Source of the DNA: HIMB11 sp965657135
GTDB taxonomy: Bacteria; Pseudomonadota; Alphaproteobacteria; Rhodobacterales; Rhodobacteraceae
Assembly: GCA_965657135.1 (NCBI GenBank)
Contig: CBFHNF010000009.1
Location: 45,095 to 109,094, forward strand
Direction: 5' to 3'
DNA length: 64,000 nucleotides
Under the pieces are notes generated by a model. The model worked only from the letters and a program-made list of their open reading frames with translations, did no database searches and was not told the origin of the DNA. Below, one piece after another: positions 53,854 to 60,783 of the stretch (positions are counted from its first letter, which is position 1; every line of letters starts with the position of its first letter). A program made the translations under genes and the position numbers.

Positions 53854-53929
53854 GGGCCGTTAGCTCAGTTGGTAGAGCAACTGACTTTTAATCAGTGGGT
53901 CACAGGTTCGAATCCTGTACGGCTCACCA
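53854..53929 (+). tRNA. tRNA-Lys (anticodon TTT)
   Basis: The 76-base gene folds as a standard tRNA: acceptor GGGCCGT/ACGGCTC (one G-U), D-arm TAGCTCAGTTGGTAGAGCA, anticodon arm ACTGA-CTTTTAA-TCAGT with TTT, T-arm ACAGG-TTCGAAT-CCTGT, discriminator A and encoded CCA. The 3' 46 bases are duplicated at 55661. Confidence 0.96.
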
Positions 53930-53931
53930 CT
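53884..53931 (+). repeat. attL-like direct repeat (tRNA-Lys 3' end)
   Basis: Forty-eight bases from the anticodon stem to two bases past CCA are identical to 55661-55708. Duplicating a tRNA 3' end is the mark left by tyrosine-recombinase elements, which carry the replacement end on their attachment site. Confidence 0.85.
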
Positions 53932-53962
53932 AAATCAAATAAAAACAATTATTTATAATGAT

Positions 53963-53978
53963 NNNNNNNNNNNNNNNN
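53963..53978. other. Unresolved bases (N)
   Basis: Sixteen N. Other runs are at 54729-55118, 58652-58674, 61059-61080 and 61653-61947. Lengths may be estimates; anything inside cannot be judged. Confidence 0.95.
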
Positions 53979-54123
53979 CTTTATAGCGACAGTTATAAAG
54001 TGTTATAAAGGTGTCTATTTCAAAATAACGATTCATTTCTGTTCGGACTATATATAAATTTGGTTTTATTGATTGGTGAAACTAATCGCTATAAACATTG
54101 GATAGCGTTTAATTGGAGACAAA

Positions 54124-54612
54124 ATGAAACATCTTGTGATTTGCATATCTGCGCTTCTGTTAAGCGCTTGTAACGTATCCACAAATTCTGCTTCTCCAAG
54201 TGATCCTGGTCCGAAAGAACAGATCGGTACTATTACTGGGATGATTGTGGGTGGCGCCATAGCAAATGATATGGCCGAGAGTAGTAAGAATGAAGGCTTA
54301 GCCACAGTACTTGGCGCCTTTATTGGAGGCGTTATGGGCCAAAGCATTGGCTCACAGCTTGATGATTTGGATCGTCAGATAGCTCAATCTGCATATAAGG
54401 AAGCCCTCGAATATAACCGTTCAGATGTTTCTACAGACTGGGTCAACCCAGACAGTGGCAATTCTGGTAGCTTCACTCCCACCCGTACTTACACCATGAG
54501 TGGCCGATACTGCCGTGAGTATAATCAAGAGATCATTATTGGCGGACAGAAGCAAACGGGTTATGGGACCGCTTGCAGACAACCAGATGGAAGTTGGGAA
54601 ATCGTGAGCTAA
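54124..54612 (+). CDS. Glycine-zipper outer-membrane lipoprotein (17-kDa surface antigen-like)
   Basis: A 162-residue protein with a lipoprotein signal (LVICISALLLSACNVS; lipobox cysteine near 16). Two glycine-zipper helices follow (IGTITGMIVGGAIAND and ATVLGAFIGGVMGQSIGSQL), then a linker and a C-terminal domain with RYCREYNQEIIIGGQKQTGYGTACRQPDGSW. This layout matches the Rickettsia 17-kDa antigen group, which sits in the outer membrane. Function is unknown, probably envelope stability. TTGGAG precedes the ATG. It lies in the tRNA-Lys element, next to a peptidoglycan-modifying gene. Confidence 0.85.
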   Translation: MKHLVICISALLLSACNVSTNSASPSDPGPKEQIGTITGMIVGGAIANDMAESSKNEGLATVLGAFIGGVMGQSIGSQLDDLDRQIAQSAYKEALEYNRSDVSTDWVNPDSGNSGSFTPTRTYTMSGRYCREYNQEIIIGGQKQTGYGTACRQPDGSWEIVS

Positions 54613-54672
54613 TCATTGTGAAAGCTTAAACACTTTTTTGTGTGCGCCGTTTACGTTGGGTGGGAGTAGTAA

Positions 54673-55560
54673 ATGGCAAAGCCAGATATTGATAAGCAGA
54701 TTGAGCAAATACGAGAACGCCTTATTGCNNNNNNNNNNNNNNNNNNNNNNNNNNNNNNNNNNNNNNNNNNNNNNNNNNNNNNNNNNNNNNNNNNNNNNNN
54801 NNNNNNNNNNNNNNNNNNNNNNNNNNNNNNNNNNNNNNNNNNNNNNNNNNNNNNNNNNNNNNNNNNNNNNNNNNNNNNNNNNNNNNNNNNNNNNNNNNNN
54901 NNNNNNNNNNNNNNNNNNNNNNNNNNNNNNNNNNNNNNNNNNNNNNNNNNNNNNNNNNNNNNNNNNNNNNNNNNNNNNNNNNNNNNNNNNNNNNNNNNNN
55001 NNNNNNNNNNNNNNNNNNNNNNNNNNNNNNNNNNNNNNNNNNNNNNNNNNNNNNNNNNNNNNNNNNNNNNNNNNNNNNNNNNNNNNNNNNNNNNNNNNNN
55101 NNNNNNNNNNNNNNNNNNACCTCCACAGCAGAAATCTGATACTATAGCGTTCACGAAACTTGATCCGGGAGGCTTAGTTGCCGAGATCTATGACTTGGAT
55201 GAAGCTATCATTGCAATCGTTGATAAGTCAGATCAAAAACTTCACCTCTTTCAAAATGGTCTTAAAAAGCACTCATGGGAAGTAAGCACAGCACGAAAAG
55301 GTAAAGTCACTCCTACAGGAACATGGAATGCACAATGGCTTTCAAAGCATCATAAATCGTCGATCTACAATAATGCTCCAATGCCATACTCAATCTTCTA
55401 CAATGGTAACTTCGCAATTCATGGAACTGATCAGATTGGTAGACTAGGAACGCCAGCGTCCTCTGGGTGTGTCAGGCTACATCCGGAAAATGCAGCGGTG
55501 TTATTTGCGATGGTTGAGCAAGTTGGAAAATCAGATTTCGCAATTCGAGTTATCGAATAG
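54673..55560 (+). CDS. L,D-transpeptidase (YkuD), interrupted by unresolved bases
   Basis: The visible C-terminal half is a YkuD domain: IIAIVDKSDQKLHLFQNG, TARKGKVTPTGTW, IHGTDQIGRLGTPASSGCVRLH with the catalytic cysteine in SSGCVR. Such enzymes make 3-3 cross-links or attach proteins to peptidoglycan. The first 18 residues (MAKPDIDKQIEQIRERLI) are hydrophilic with no signal peptide, odd for a periplasmic enzyme. About 130 codons are N and the frame across them is assumed, so the two ends might belong to different genes. Confidence 0.7.
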   Translation: MAKPDIDKQIEQIRERLIXXXXXXXXXXXXXXXXXXXXXXXXXXXXXXXXXXXXXXXXXXXXXXXXXXXXXXXXXXXXXXXXXXXXXXXXXXXXXXXXXXXXXXXXXXXXXXXXXXXXXXXXXXXXXXXXXXXXXXXXXXXXXXXXXXXPPQQKSDTIAFTKLDPGGLVAEIYDLDEAIIAIVDKSDQKLHLFQNGLKKHSWEVSTARKGKVTPTGTWNAQWLSKHHKSSIYNNAPMPYSIFYNGNFAIHGTDQIGRLGTPASSGCVRLHPENAAVLFAMVEQVGKSDFAIRVIE

Positions 55561-55660
55561 AATAAAATCACTGCACCCAAGAGTAATAACCATGATCTAA
55601 GTTATAAAGTCATGTTATAATTCTCAATATAAAGTATTGTTTTATTTAGGACTACGAATA

Positions 55661-55708
55661 ACTTTTAATCAGTGGGTCACAGGTTCGAATCCTGTACGGC
55701 TCACCACT
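55661..55708 (+). repeat. attR-like direct repeat (second copy of tRNA-Lys 3' end)
   Basis: Identical to 53884-53931 over 48 bases. It lacks the 5' half of a tRNA and is not a gene. It marks the far end of the small element. Confidence 0.85.
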
Positions 55709-55787
55709 GTTTTCGATGACTTAGCATAAATACAGGTCAAATGTGTTTCTCTTGGGGAAACATCGGGGAAACTTTATCTCAATTATA

Positions 55788-56051
55788 TCATAAAATTATC
55801 CAAGCGAGGATCGCCAAAGCGATAAACACTGCCACCACTATAAACACTGGCGGAGACGCACTCGGTTTCCCTTCACTCTCGGTATTCGCCTCAGGTTCTG
55901 GTGCTACGAAAGCTGCCTCTGTGCTTTCTGATGCAGGTGCATTCTCCAATAGCTCAATTAGCTCGGCCTTCTTCATAGATGATTTTGCATCGACACCTTG
56001 AGATGAAAGCATTTCAAGAAGTTCAGCTTTAGTATGTTTGCTTAATGACAT
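55788..56051 (-). CDS. Small SAP-like protein with C-terminal membrane anchor
   Basis: An 87-residue protein. The N-terminal half, KHTKAELLEMLSSQGVDAKSSMKKAELIELLE, is a helix-extended-loop-helix like SAP/HeH/Rho-N modules that bind nucleic acids. A low-complexity acidic linker leads to a terminal hydrophobic segment PVFIVVAVFIALAILAWIIL. AAGGA precedes the ATG at 56051. No homologue is named; the design suggests tethering of a nucleic-acid-binding or scaffold module to the membrane. Confidence 0.65.
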   Translation of the reverse strand: MSLSKHTKAELLEMLSSQGVDAKSSMKKAELIELLENAPASESTEAAFVAPEPEANTESEGKPSASPPVFIVVAVFIALAILAWIIL

Positions 56052-56121
56052 ATCTTTTCCTTGGCTACAAAGTTTGTTTGAGAACCTAAGCAAATGAATT
56101 GGCCAACATCAAGTAAAAGGG

Positions 56122-56180
56122 AGGGGGGGTAAAAAACTCGACCGCTTAAGGTTCTAGTTATCCTCTAACATTTTTTCTAA
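56122..56180 (+). repeat. Repeat R, copy 1 (upstream of the cyclase gene)
   Basis: AAAAAACTCGACCGCTT (56131-56147) after a G7 tract is shared exactly with 62271-62287. Similarity continues for some 40 bases (TTCT, TATCC, TCTAA, ATTTTTTCT in the same order). It ends about 70 bases before the cyclase ATG. Confidence 0.65.
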
Positions 56181-56248
56181 AAAAAATCAAACCTATCTCG
56201 CCAAATGATTTTGTGGTAATACTAATGCGCGCAACTTGAAAGTCAGCC

Positions 56249-58195
56249 ATGAAAATTTCTATTAAAACCCTCATAGTTCTTGCATTTTTGATCATTCTAA
56301 TGCCCGCTTTAGTATTGTTGTCTTATGCGGATTATTCAAAAGCTAGCAAAGGACTGAAAGATAATTTTGACTTCATGATCGCGCAGACGGCTGAGAATAT
56401 AAGTGGTGCGTATGACTTAGTCGAGGTTGGATATCAAATTCTATCACTCAGTTTGGAAAATAAGATGGAATTAGCCTTTGAGCCATTTAAAGAGGCTTAT
56501 TTTGAGGCAAATGGAAAAGTAGAGAACATTGATTTAGTTGAATTAAAAAGTGAATTGGGCCCTGAATTTGACCTTTACATAATTGATGAATACGGGGTTA
56601 TAATACATACTACATTTGAAAAAGATTTGAATTTGGATTTTGCCAAAGTAGCTCCGGCATTCAATGAAAAGCTACAAAAAATTCGTCTCGAAAGCAGATA
56701 TCAAGGCGATCGTATTGCAAGTGAAACGGTAACCGGAAATGTACGTAAATATGCCTATTGGGGTACGCCCGACAAAAAGTATATTCTTGAAATTGGAATA
56801 AAATCGACAGACTTTGAGCTACCATTAAAAAATTTAGATCTGCTTCAAATTTCCAGTGGATTTGAAAATTTTAATCCTTCGCTGAAAACGGTGTTAATTT
56901 TTAATGGTAATGGTACGATTTCTAATAGACCTGACTATGAAATTGATGATTTTCAAGTTGAACGTGTAAAGCGTGTATACGAGACGGGGATTACTGAGCA
57001 ATTCGAGGACATTTCAGAAAATACTAGAACAATTTATGCAAAAGTTGATGTAGAAGATTCATTGGGTACGGCCTCACAGGGCGATAAGGTTATAGAACTT
57101 GTCTTTGATACGAGCGGGATAACAGCGCAGCTTTCGAGCCTAGCAAACAATCAGTTGATGATAACTTCGATTTTTGCCGTTATCGGTGGTATTTTATCAT
57201 ATTTGTTAGCTGGGACAATTACGCGACCCATTCTACAGTTGGGTGATGCTGTTAAGAAAATTTCATCCGGCGATCTGCACAGCGCAGTTCCTAAAGGTGC
57301 TTCGTCAACTGAAGTTTCAACTTTGCAAAATGGCGTACAAAGCATGCAAAAAAGTATTCAAAATCGTATTAGTGAGATACAATCACTTAATCAATCTTAT
57401 GAAAGATTTGTCCCAAAAGAATTTTTGACTTTGCTTCAAAAACAACAAATTACAGATGTTGCTCTTGGTGACAGTACATCATTGCGCATGTCAGTACTTT
57501 TCTCTGATATGCGGAACTTCACATCTATTTCGGAAAGCATGTCACCAGAGCAAAATTTTTCATTTCTAAATAGCTATCTGAGCCAAGTCACACCTTCGAT
57601 AAACGCAAATGGTGGATTTATAGATAAATACATAGGCGATGCGATTATGGCTTTGTTCCCTGCTGCACCTAGTGAAGCGGTAAAATCTGCTAATGAAATG
57701 ATAATTAGTTTGAAAGCATGGAGCCAAAGCAGTCACTATGGTGAAAAGTATTCGTTGGATATGGGAATAGGTATTCACGTTGGAGAGCTAATTTTAGGGA
57801 CAATTGGCGAAGCAGATCGTATGGAAACCACTGTAATTAGTGATACAGTTAACGTTTCAGCTAGATTGGAAAGCTTGTGTAAAACATACGGTGTGAATAT
57901 TATCGTTTCCGGAGCCGTATTCCAAGAGCTGTCAGATGAACAACAGCGCCACGCTCGAATAATTGACCGAACAATAGTCAAAGGTAAGACATTACCGATC
58001 GATGTTTATGAAGTATTTTCTTCAGACACGCAGGATGAAATTTTAATGAAATCGAGAGTTGCTCCACAGTTCGAGAAACTTGTGAATTTTTACTACGATA
58101 ATAACGTGGTTGAAGCGCAGAAATATTACGAACTAATCTTACTAGAAGCACCTGCAGACACAGTGATCAAGCAATGGTCAAAGCGATTTTCATAA
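56249..58195 (+). CDS. Membrane-bound class III adenylate cyclase with HAMP domain
   Basis: A 648-residue receptor cyclase: TM1 (about 7-26), a periplasmic sensor region (about 30-300), TM2 (about 303-325), HAMP (LAGTITRPILQLGDAVKKISSGDL) and a class III catalytic domain (about 410-595). Metal aspartates are in LFSDMRNFTSI and YIGDAIMALF; the preceding lysine (FIDKYIGD) and TVISDTVNVSARLES favour ATP over GTP. NxxxR for catalysis is present. AT-rich relative to the core genes. It probably turns an external signal into cAMP; a cyclic-nucleotide-binding protein is encoded next to it, convergently. Confidence 0.9.
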   Translation: MKISIKTLIVLAFLIILMPALVLLSYADYSKASKGLKDNFDFMIAQTAENISGAYDLVEVGYQILSLSLENKMELAFEPFKEAYFEANGKVENIDLVELKSELGPEFDLYIIDEYGVIIHTTFEKDLNLDFAKVAPAFNEKLQKIRLESRYQGDRIASETVTGNVRKYAYWGTPDKKYILEIGIKSTDFELPLKNLDLLQISSGFENFNPSLKTVLIFNGNGTISNRPDYEIDDFQVERVKRVYETGITEQFEDISENTRTIYAKVDVEDSLGTASQGDKVIELVFDTSGITAQLSSLANNQLMITSIFAVIGGILSYLLAGTITRPILQLGDAVKKISSGDLHSAVPKGASSTEVSTLQNGVQSMQKSIQNRISEIQSLNQSYERFVPKEFLTLLQKQQITDVALGDSTSLRMSVLFSDMRNFTSISESMSPEQNFSFLNSYLSQVTPSINANGGFIDKYIGDAIMALFPAAPSEAVKSANEMIISLKAWSQSSHYGEKYSLDMGIGIHVGELILGTIGEADRMETTVISDTVNVSARLESLCKTYGVNIIVSGAVFQELSDEQQRHARIIDRTIVKGKTLPIDVYEVFSSDTQDEILMKSRVAPQFEKLVNFYYDNNVVEAQKYYELILLEAPADTVIKQWSKRFS

Positions 58196-58209
58196 ATTAG
58201 CTAAAATAT

Positions 58210-58551
58210 CTATTTGCGCCTTTGTATCTCCCGTAGACGCTCTGACAGTATTGCCAGAACTCCTCGCACAATTACGTCAGACCCGGCTAAACGCTCCTCG
58301 AATTCTTTTTTTGACAAAAAAAGTACTGTAGAATTTTCTAGCGCTTTTGCAGTAGCCATTCGCGGAGCAGAGTCAATCACACCCATCTCTCCTAAAATAT
58401 CGTTTTTCTTAAGTTGAATATCTGGTTCGGTCATGTCCAAGTTGGATGGAAAATATAGCCCTACAGATCCATTTCCAACAATGTAAAGTCCATCAGCTGG
58501 ATCACCCTTCTTGAAAATTGTTTTACCTTTCACACAATCAATTTTTTGCAA
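58210..58551 (-). CDS. Single-domain cyclic-nucleotide-binding protein
   Basis: A protein of about 113 residues made only of a CNB fold: FKKGDPADGLYIVGNGSVGLYF and the phosphate-binding cassette GEMGVIDSAPRMATAKAL with its arginine. No DNA-binding or catalytic domain is attached, so it must act through a partner. Its start is TTG: the one at 58551 has GGAG seven bases upstream; TTG at 58557 is too close. It overlaps the MBL gene by about 14 bases and converges on the cyclase with 14 bases between. Confidence 0.82.
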   Translation of the reverse strand: MQKIDCVKGKTIFKKGDPADGLYIVGNGSVGLYFPSNLDMTEPDIQLKKNDILGEMGVIDSAPRMATAKALENSTVLFLSKKEFEERLAGSDVIVRGVLAILSERLREIQRRK

Positions 58552-59338
58552 CCCCAAACTCCATTATTAATCCCTCTCGTGCAAACGAAATACCTTCATT
58601 TATTGTTCTGCTTAACTGGCGAAGCTGACTATCCGTCCTGCTTGGATCGTGNNNNNNNNNNNNNNNNNNNNNNNTATTCGTGTTTTCAAAGAAATCAATG
58701 GCTTGTTGAATGGAAGAATGGCCCCACCCTCTTTTTGATTGCAATTCAATTTGCGTGAACATTCCATCCCATATTACTAAATCAGACCCAGAAACAAAGT
58801 TGCTCAATTCTACAAATTGCTCCTCCCGATATTCATTGTCACACAAGCAAACAATTGAAGCTTCGGGACTTGATATTTTATAAGCCGTTGAGCCACCGGG
58901 GTGATTTAAATGTGTCGTTTCTATCTTTAAGTCAGACGCTAATTCGCTATTCATTTCATTGATTGTTGTGAATTGGAATCTATCAGCGACATCGACCAAT
59001 GAAATTGGAAAGTAAGGTGGTGAAAAAGTAGTTCTTATCACTTGCTCTAATTGATCGGGTGAAGCTAGTTCTGAAGCGGCATGTATAACATTACTATTGG
59101 CGAATAATGAGCTGTTAAAGGGAAGTCCTTGCAAGTGGTCGTGGTGAAAGTGACTAAAAACTAGGTAACATTCTTTTGAAGTGTCTAGATTAACCTTTTT
59201 AAATCCGGTACCGGCATCAATAATGATAAGACTTTTCTCGGTCTCGATCGTGTAGCACGAAGTATTGCCTCCGAAATATTGTTTTTCTGTTGACGCAACA
59301 GGAACTGAGCCTCGACATCCAAGTATTGTTAGTTTCAT
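58538..59338 (-). CDS. MBL-fold metallo-hydrolase of the cyclase module
   Basis: A 266-residue metallo-beta-lactamase-fold protein. The metal motif HFHHDHLQG gives H63, H65, D67 and H68; further ligands are likely in TTHLNHPGGS and LCDNEY. Start MKLTILGCRGSVPVAS resembles the tRNase Z/PhnP-like and phosphodiesterase branches. Twenty-three bases near the C-terminus are N. Coupled to the CNB gene, it may be a cyclic-nucleotide or other phosphodiester hydrolase (inference). Confidence 0.8.
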   Translation of the reverse strand: MKLTILGCRGSVPVASTEKQYFGGNTSCYTIETEKSLIIIDAGTGFKKVNLDTSKECYLVFSHFHHDHLQGLPFNSSLFANSNVIHAASELASPDQLEQVIRTTFSPPYFPISLVDVADRFQFTTINEMNSELASDLKIETTHLNHPGGSTAYKISSPEASIVCLCDNEYREEQFVELSNFVSGSDLVIWDGMFTQIELQSKRGWGHSSIQQAIDFFENTNXXXXXXXXHDPSRTDSQLRQLSRTINEGISFAREGLIMEFGVAKN

Positions 59339-59520
59339 TTAAATTCGTTTCCTATGACAGCAAAATAGTATCTCAATAAACATAATCTGTCTAACTTTCA
59401 TATGGAGATCGTTGTTCGCAGGGCAAACGCTAACACAATAACCCATATTCACCAAATCAGCAGAAAGATTACGGTATGATTGGAAAAACCTTATTCAGCG
59501 AGGATGAACTGGCTACACGA

Positions 59521-59579
59521 GTAGCAATTACTCCAAAGTTCATAAACGCTTTTGTGGTGAGTGGTTGGTAATGTGAGTT
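59521..59579 (-). repeat. 59-bp element, copy A (upstream of MBL-CNB)
   Basis: Shares 41 bases (59539-59579) with copy B at one mismatch, plus GTAGCAA 18 bases to the left. Read on the minus strand it contains TTACCAACCACTCACCACAA. It lies 183 bases upstream of the MBL start. On the plus strand a 31-codon frame (59476-59571) ends inside it. Confidence 0.8.
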
Positions 59580-59592
59580 GGTTAAACAAAAT

Positions 59593-60606
59593 CTACCAAG
59601 TATCACTGAGTGTATATCCTGGTAAAAACGGATCAGTAGGGTCAATAAAAAATTGTGATTTGCCGTATACCCATGCCCTTCCTCGCATGACAGGAATAAT
59701 AGCGTCTCTTTCTCCGCATTTTACCTTATTTTTTACCCTTGCATAGAACTTGCCATCAATGATTGACTCTGAGATAAGTTCTTGACTGCTCTGCAGTTCT
59801 CGCTTCGCAACCAAAGTTGCTAATTGTGCAGCTGTGCCAGTACCACAAGGTGAGCGATCCACTCTTCCCGGGTAAAGAATAGTCGATGTTTTTATTTTGG
59901 GTAAAGAATGCTCTACAAACATCGTGTATTCAATCTGGTTTAGTTTGAGTATTTCTGGATGCTTTACTTTGATTTGTGCGGATGCTGCTTCTTTGATTGC
60001 TTTGCCCAACTGCACTAACTTCCCTGCGTTTTCATTGCAGATATGTAGATTCAACTGTTCAGTATTAACGAGCACAAAATAGCAACCGCCGAATGCTATA
60101 TCAGCTGTAACTGTTCCAATGTCTTTGACGTTGATCTCAATGTTTGGATGCTCCAAGAAACTTGGTGGCATTTCAATTTCGACACTACTCACTTTAGAAC
60201 CGGACATGGTTGCATTAGCAACTATTAACCCAGAGGGAGTATCAATTGGTACTCGGCATTTTTCTCCACTAGTTTGCACAAAACCTAGCTCGATTAATGC
60301 AGTGGCCACACACATTGCATTTGAACCAGACATTGAGTGGGCACCATCAGGTTGCATCGGGATAAACCCGTGTTCAGCGGCAGGGTTCTTAGAGGGAAGT
60401 AAGAGGTTTACAGTCATTTGGGATTTGCCACGAGGCTCGTGTAAGCAAAATTTTAAAAAGCTGTTATCTCGCTCATTGATATAGTTCATTTGGTCTAGAA
60501 GTGTCTCGCCCGGAATATTTGGGGCTCCGCTCAGCACAATTTGTCCAACTTCGCCCTCAGCATGTACTTCTAAAATTTCGACTTTCTTATGATCTGCAAA
60601 ATTCAT
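59593..60606 (-). CDS. Proline racemase/hydroxyproline epimerase family protein (Ser/Cys type)
   Basis: A 337-residue member of the proline racemase superfamily. The first catalytic position is serine (S93, in AHSMSGSNAMC) and the second is cysteine (C254, in VDRSPCGTGTAAQLA). Ser/Cys pairs are known in this superfamily among 4-hydroxyproline 2-epimerases, while Cys/Thr marks dehydratases. EVHAEGEVGQIVLSG is the usual start region. It probably epimerises a proline derivative. ATG follows AAAGGGG; a 59-bp repeat is 24 bases upstream. Confidence 0.86.
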   Translation of the reverse strand: MNFADHKKVEILEVHAEGEVGQIVLSGAPNIPGETLLDQMNYINERDNSFLKFCLHEPRGKSQMTVNLLLPSKNPAAEHGFIPMQPDGAHSMSGSNAMCVATALIELGFVQTSGEKCRVPIDTPSGLIVANATMSGSKVSSVEIEMPPSFLEHPNIEINVKDIGTVTADIAFGGCYFVLVNTEQLNLHICNENAGKLVQLGKAIKEAASAQIKVKHPEILKLNQIEYTMFVEHSLPKIKTSTILYPGRVDRSPCGTGTAAQLATLVAKRELQSSQELISESIIDGKFYARVKNKVKCGERDAIIPVMRGRAWVYGKSQFFIDPTDPFLPGYTLSDTW

Positions 60607-60629
60607 TTCGGTCCCCTTTGGTTACCAAC

Positions 60630-60688
60630 GTAGCAAAGCAACCGATCTTCATAAACGCTTTTGTGGTGAGTGGTTGGTAATATGAGTT
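60630..60688 (-). repeat. 59-bp element, copy B (upstream of proline racemase gene)
   Basis: Near-identical to copy A (one mismatch in the 41-base core at 60648-60688) with GTAGCAA at the same spacing. It begins 24 bases before the racemase ATG on the minus strand, the position of a promoter or operator. Confidence 0.82.
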
Positions 60689-60783
60689 TCCTGCTTCAAT
60701 ACTCCCTAGTCTTCGCTAGGTGAAGTCACAGGCTAGCATATGAAGCGATCCCCACAAAATTTTGGTAGTAAGGGCAAAACTGA

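Larger units (their letters stand above)
53932..55660. mobile_element. Small tRNA-Lys-integrated element, integrase not visible
   Basis: The 1.73-kb interval between the two att-like repeats holds a glycine-zipper lipoprotein and an L,D-transpeptidase, plus two runs of unresolved bases (16 and 390). GTTATAAAGT motifs occur near both ends (about 53990 and 55603). No integrase is seen, so this would be a remnant or a satellite mobilised in trans, unless the gap is larger than drawn. It is visibly AT-richer than the dapF side. Confidence 0.65.

Noticed and set aside
54673..55560. A confirmed 295-residue transpeptidase
   Set aside because: The frame crosses 390 unresolved bases whose length may be nominal; continuity is assumed, so confidence was lowered.
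55661..55708. A second tRNA-Lys gene
   Set aside because: Only the 3' part is present; the 5' acceptor strand and D-arm are missing.
59476..59571. 31-codon plus-strand ORF as a real gene
   Set aside because: It ends within repeat copy A; the other copies lack a comparable start, and the differences among copies do not follow codon constraint.
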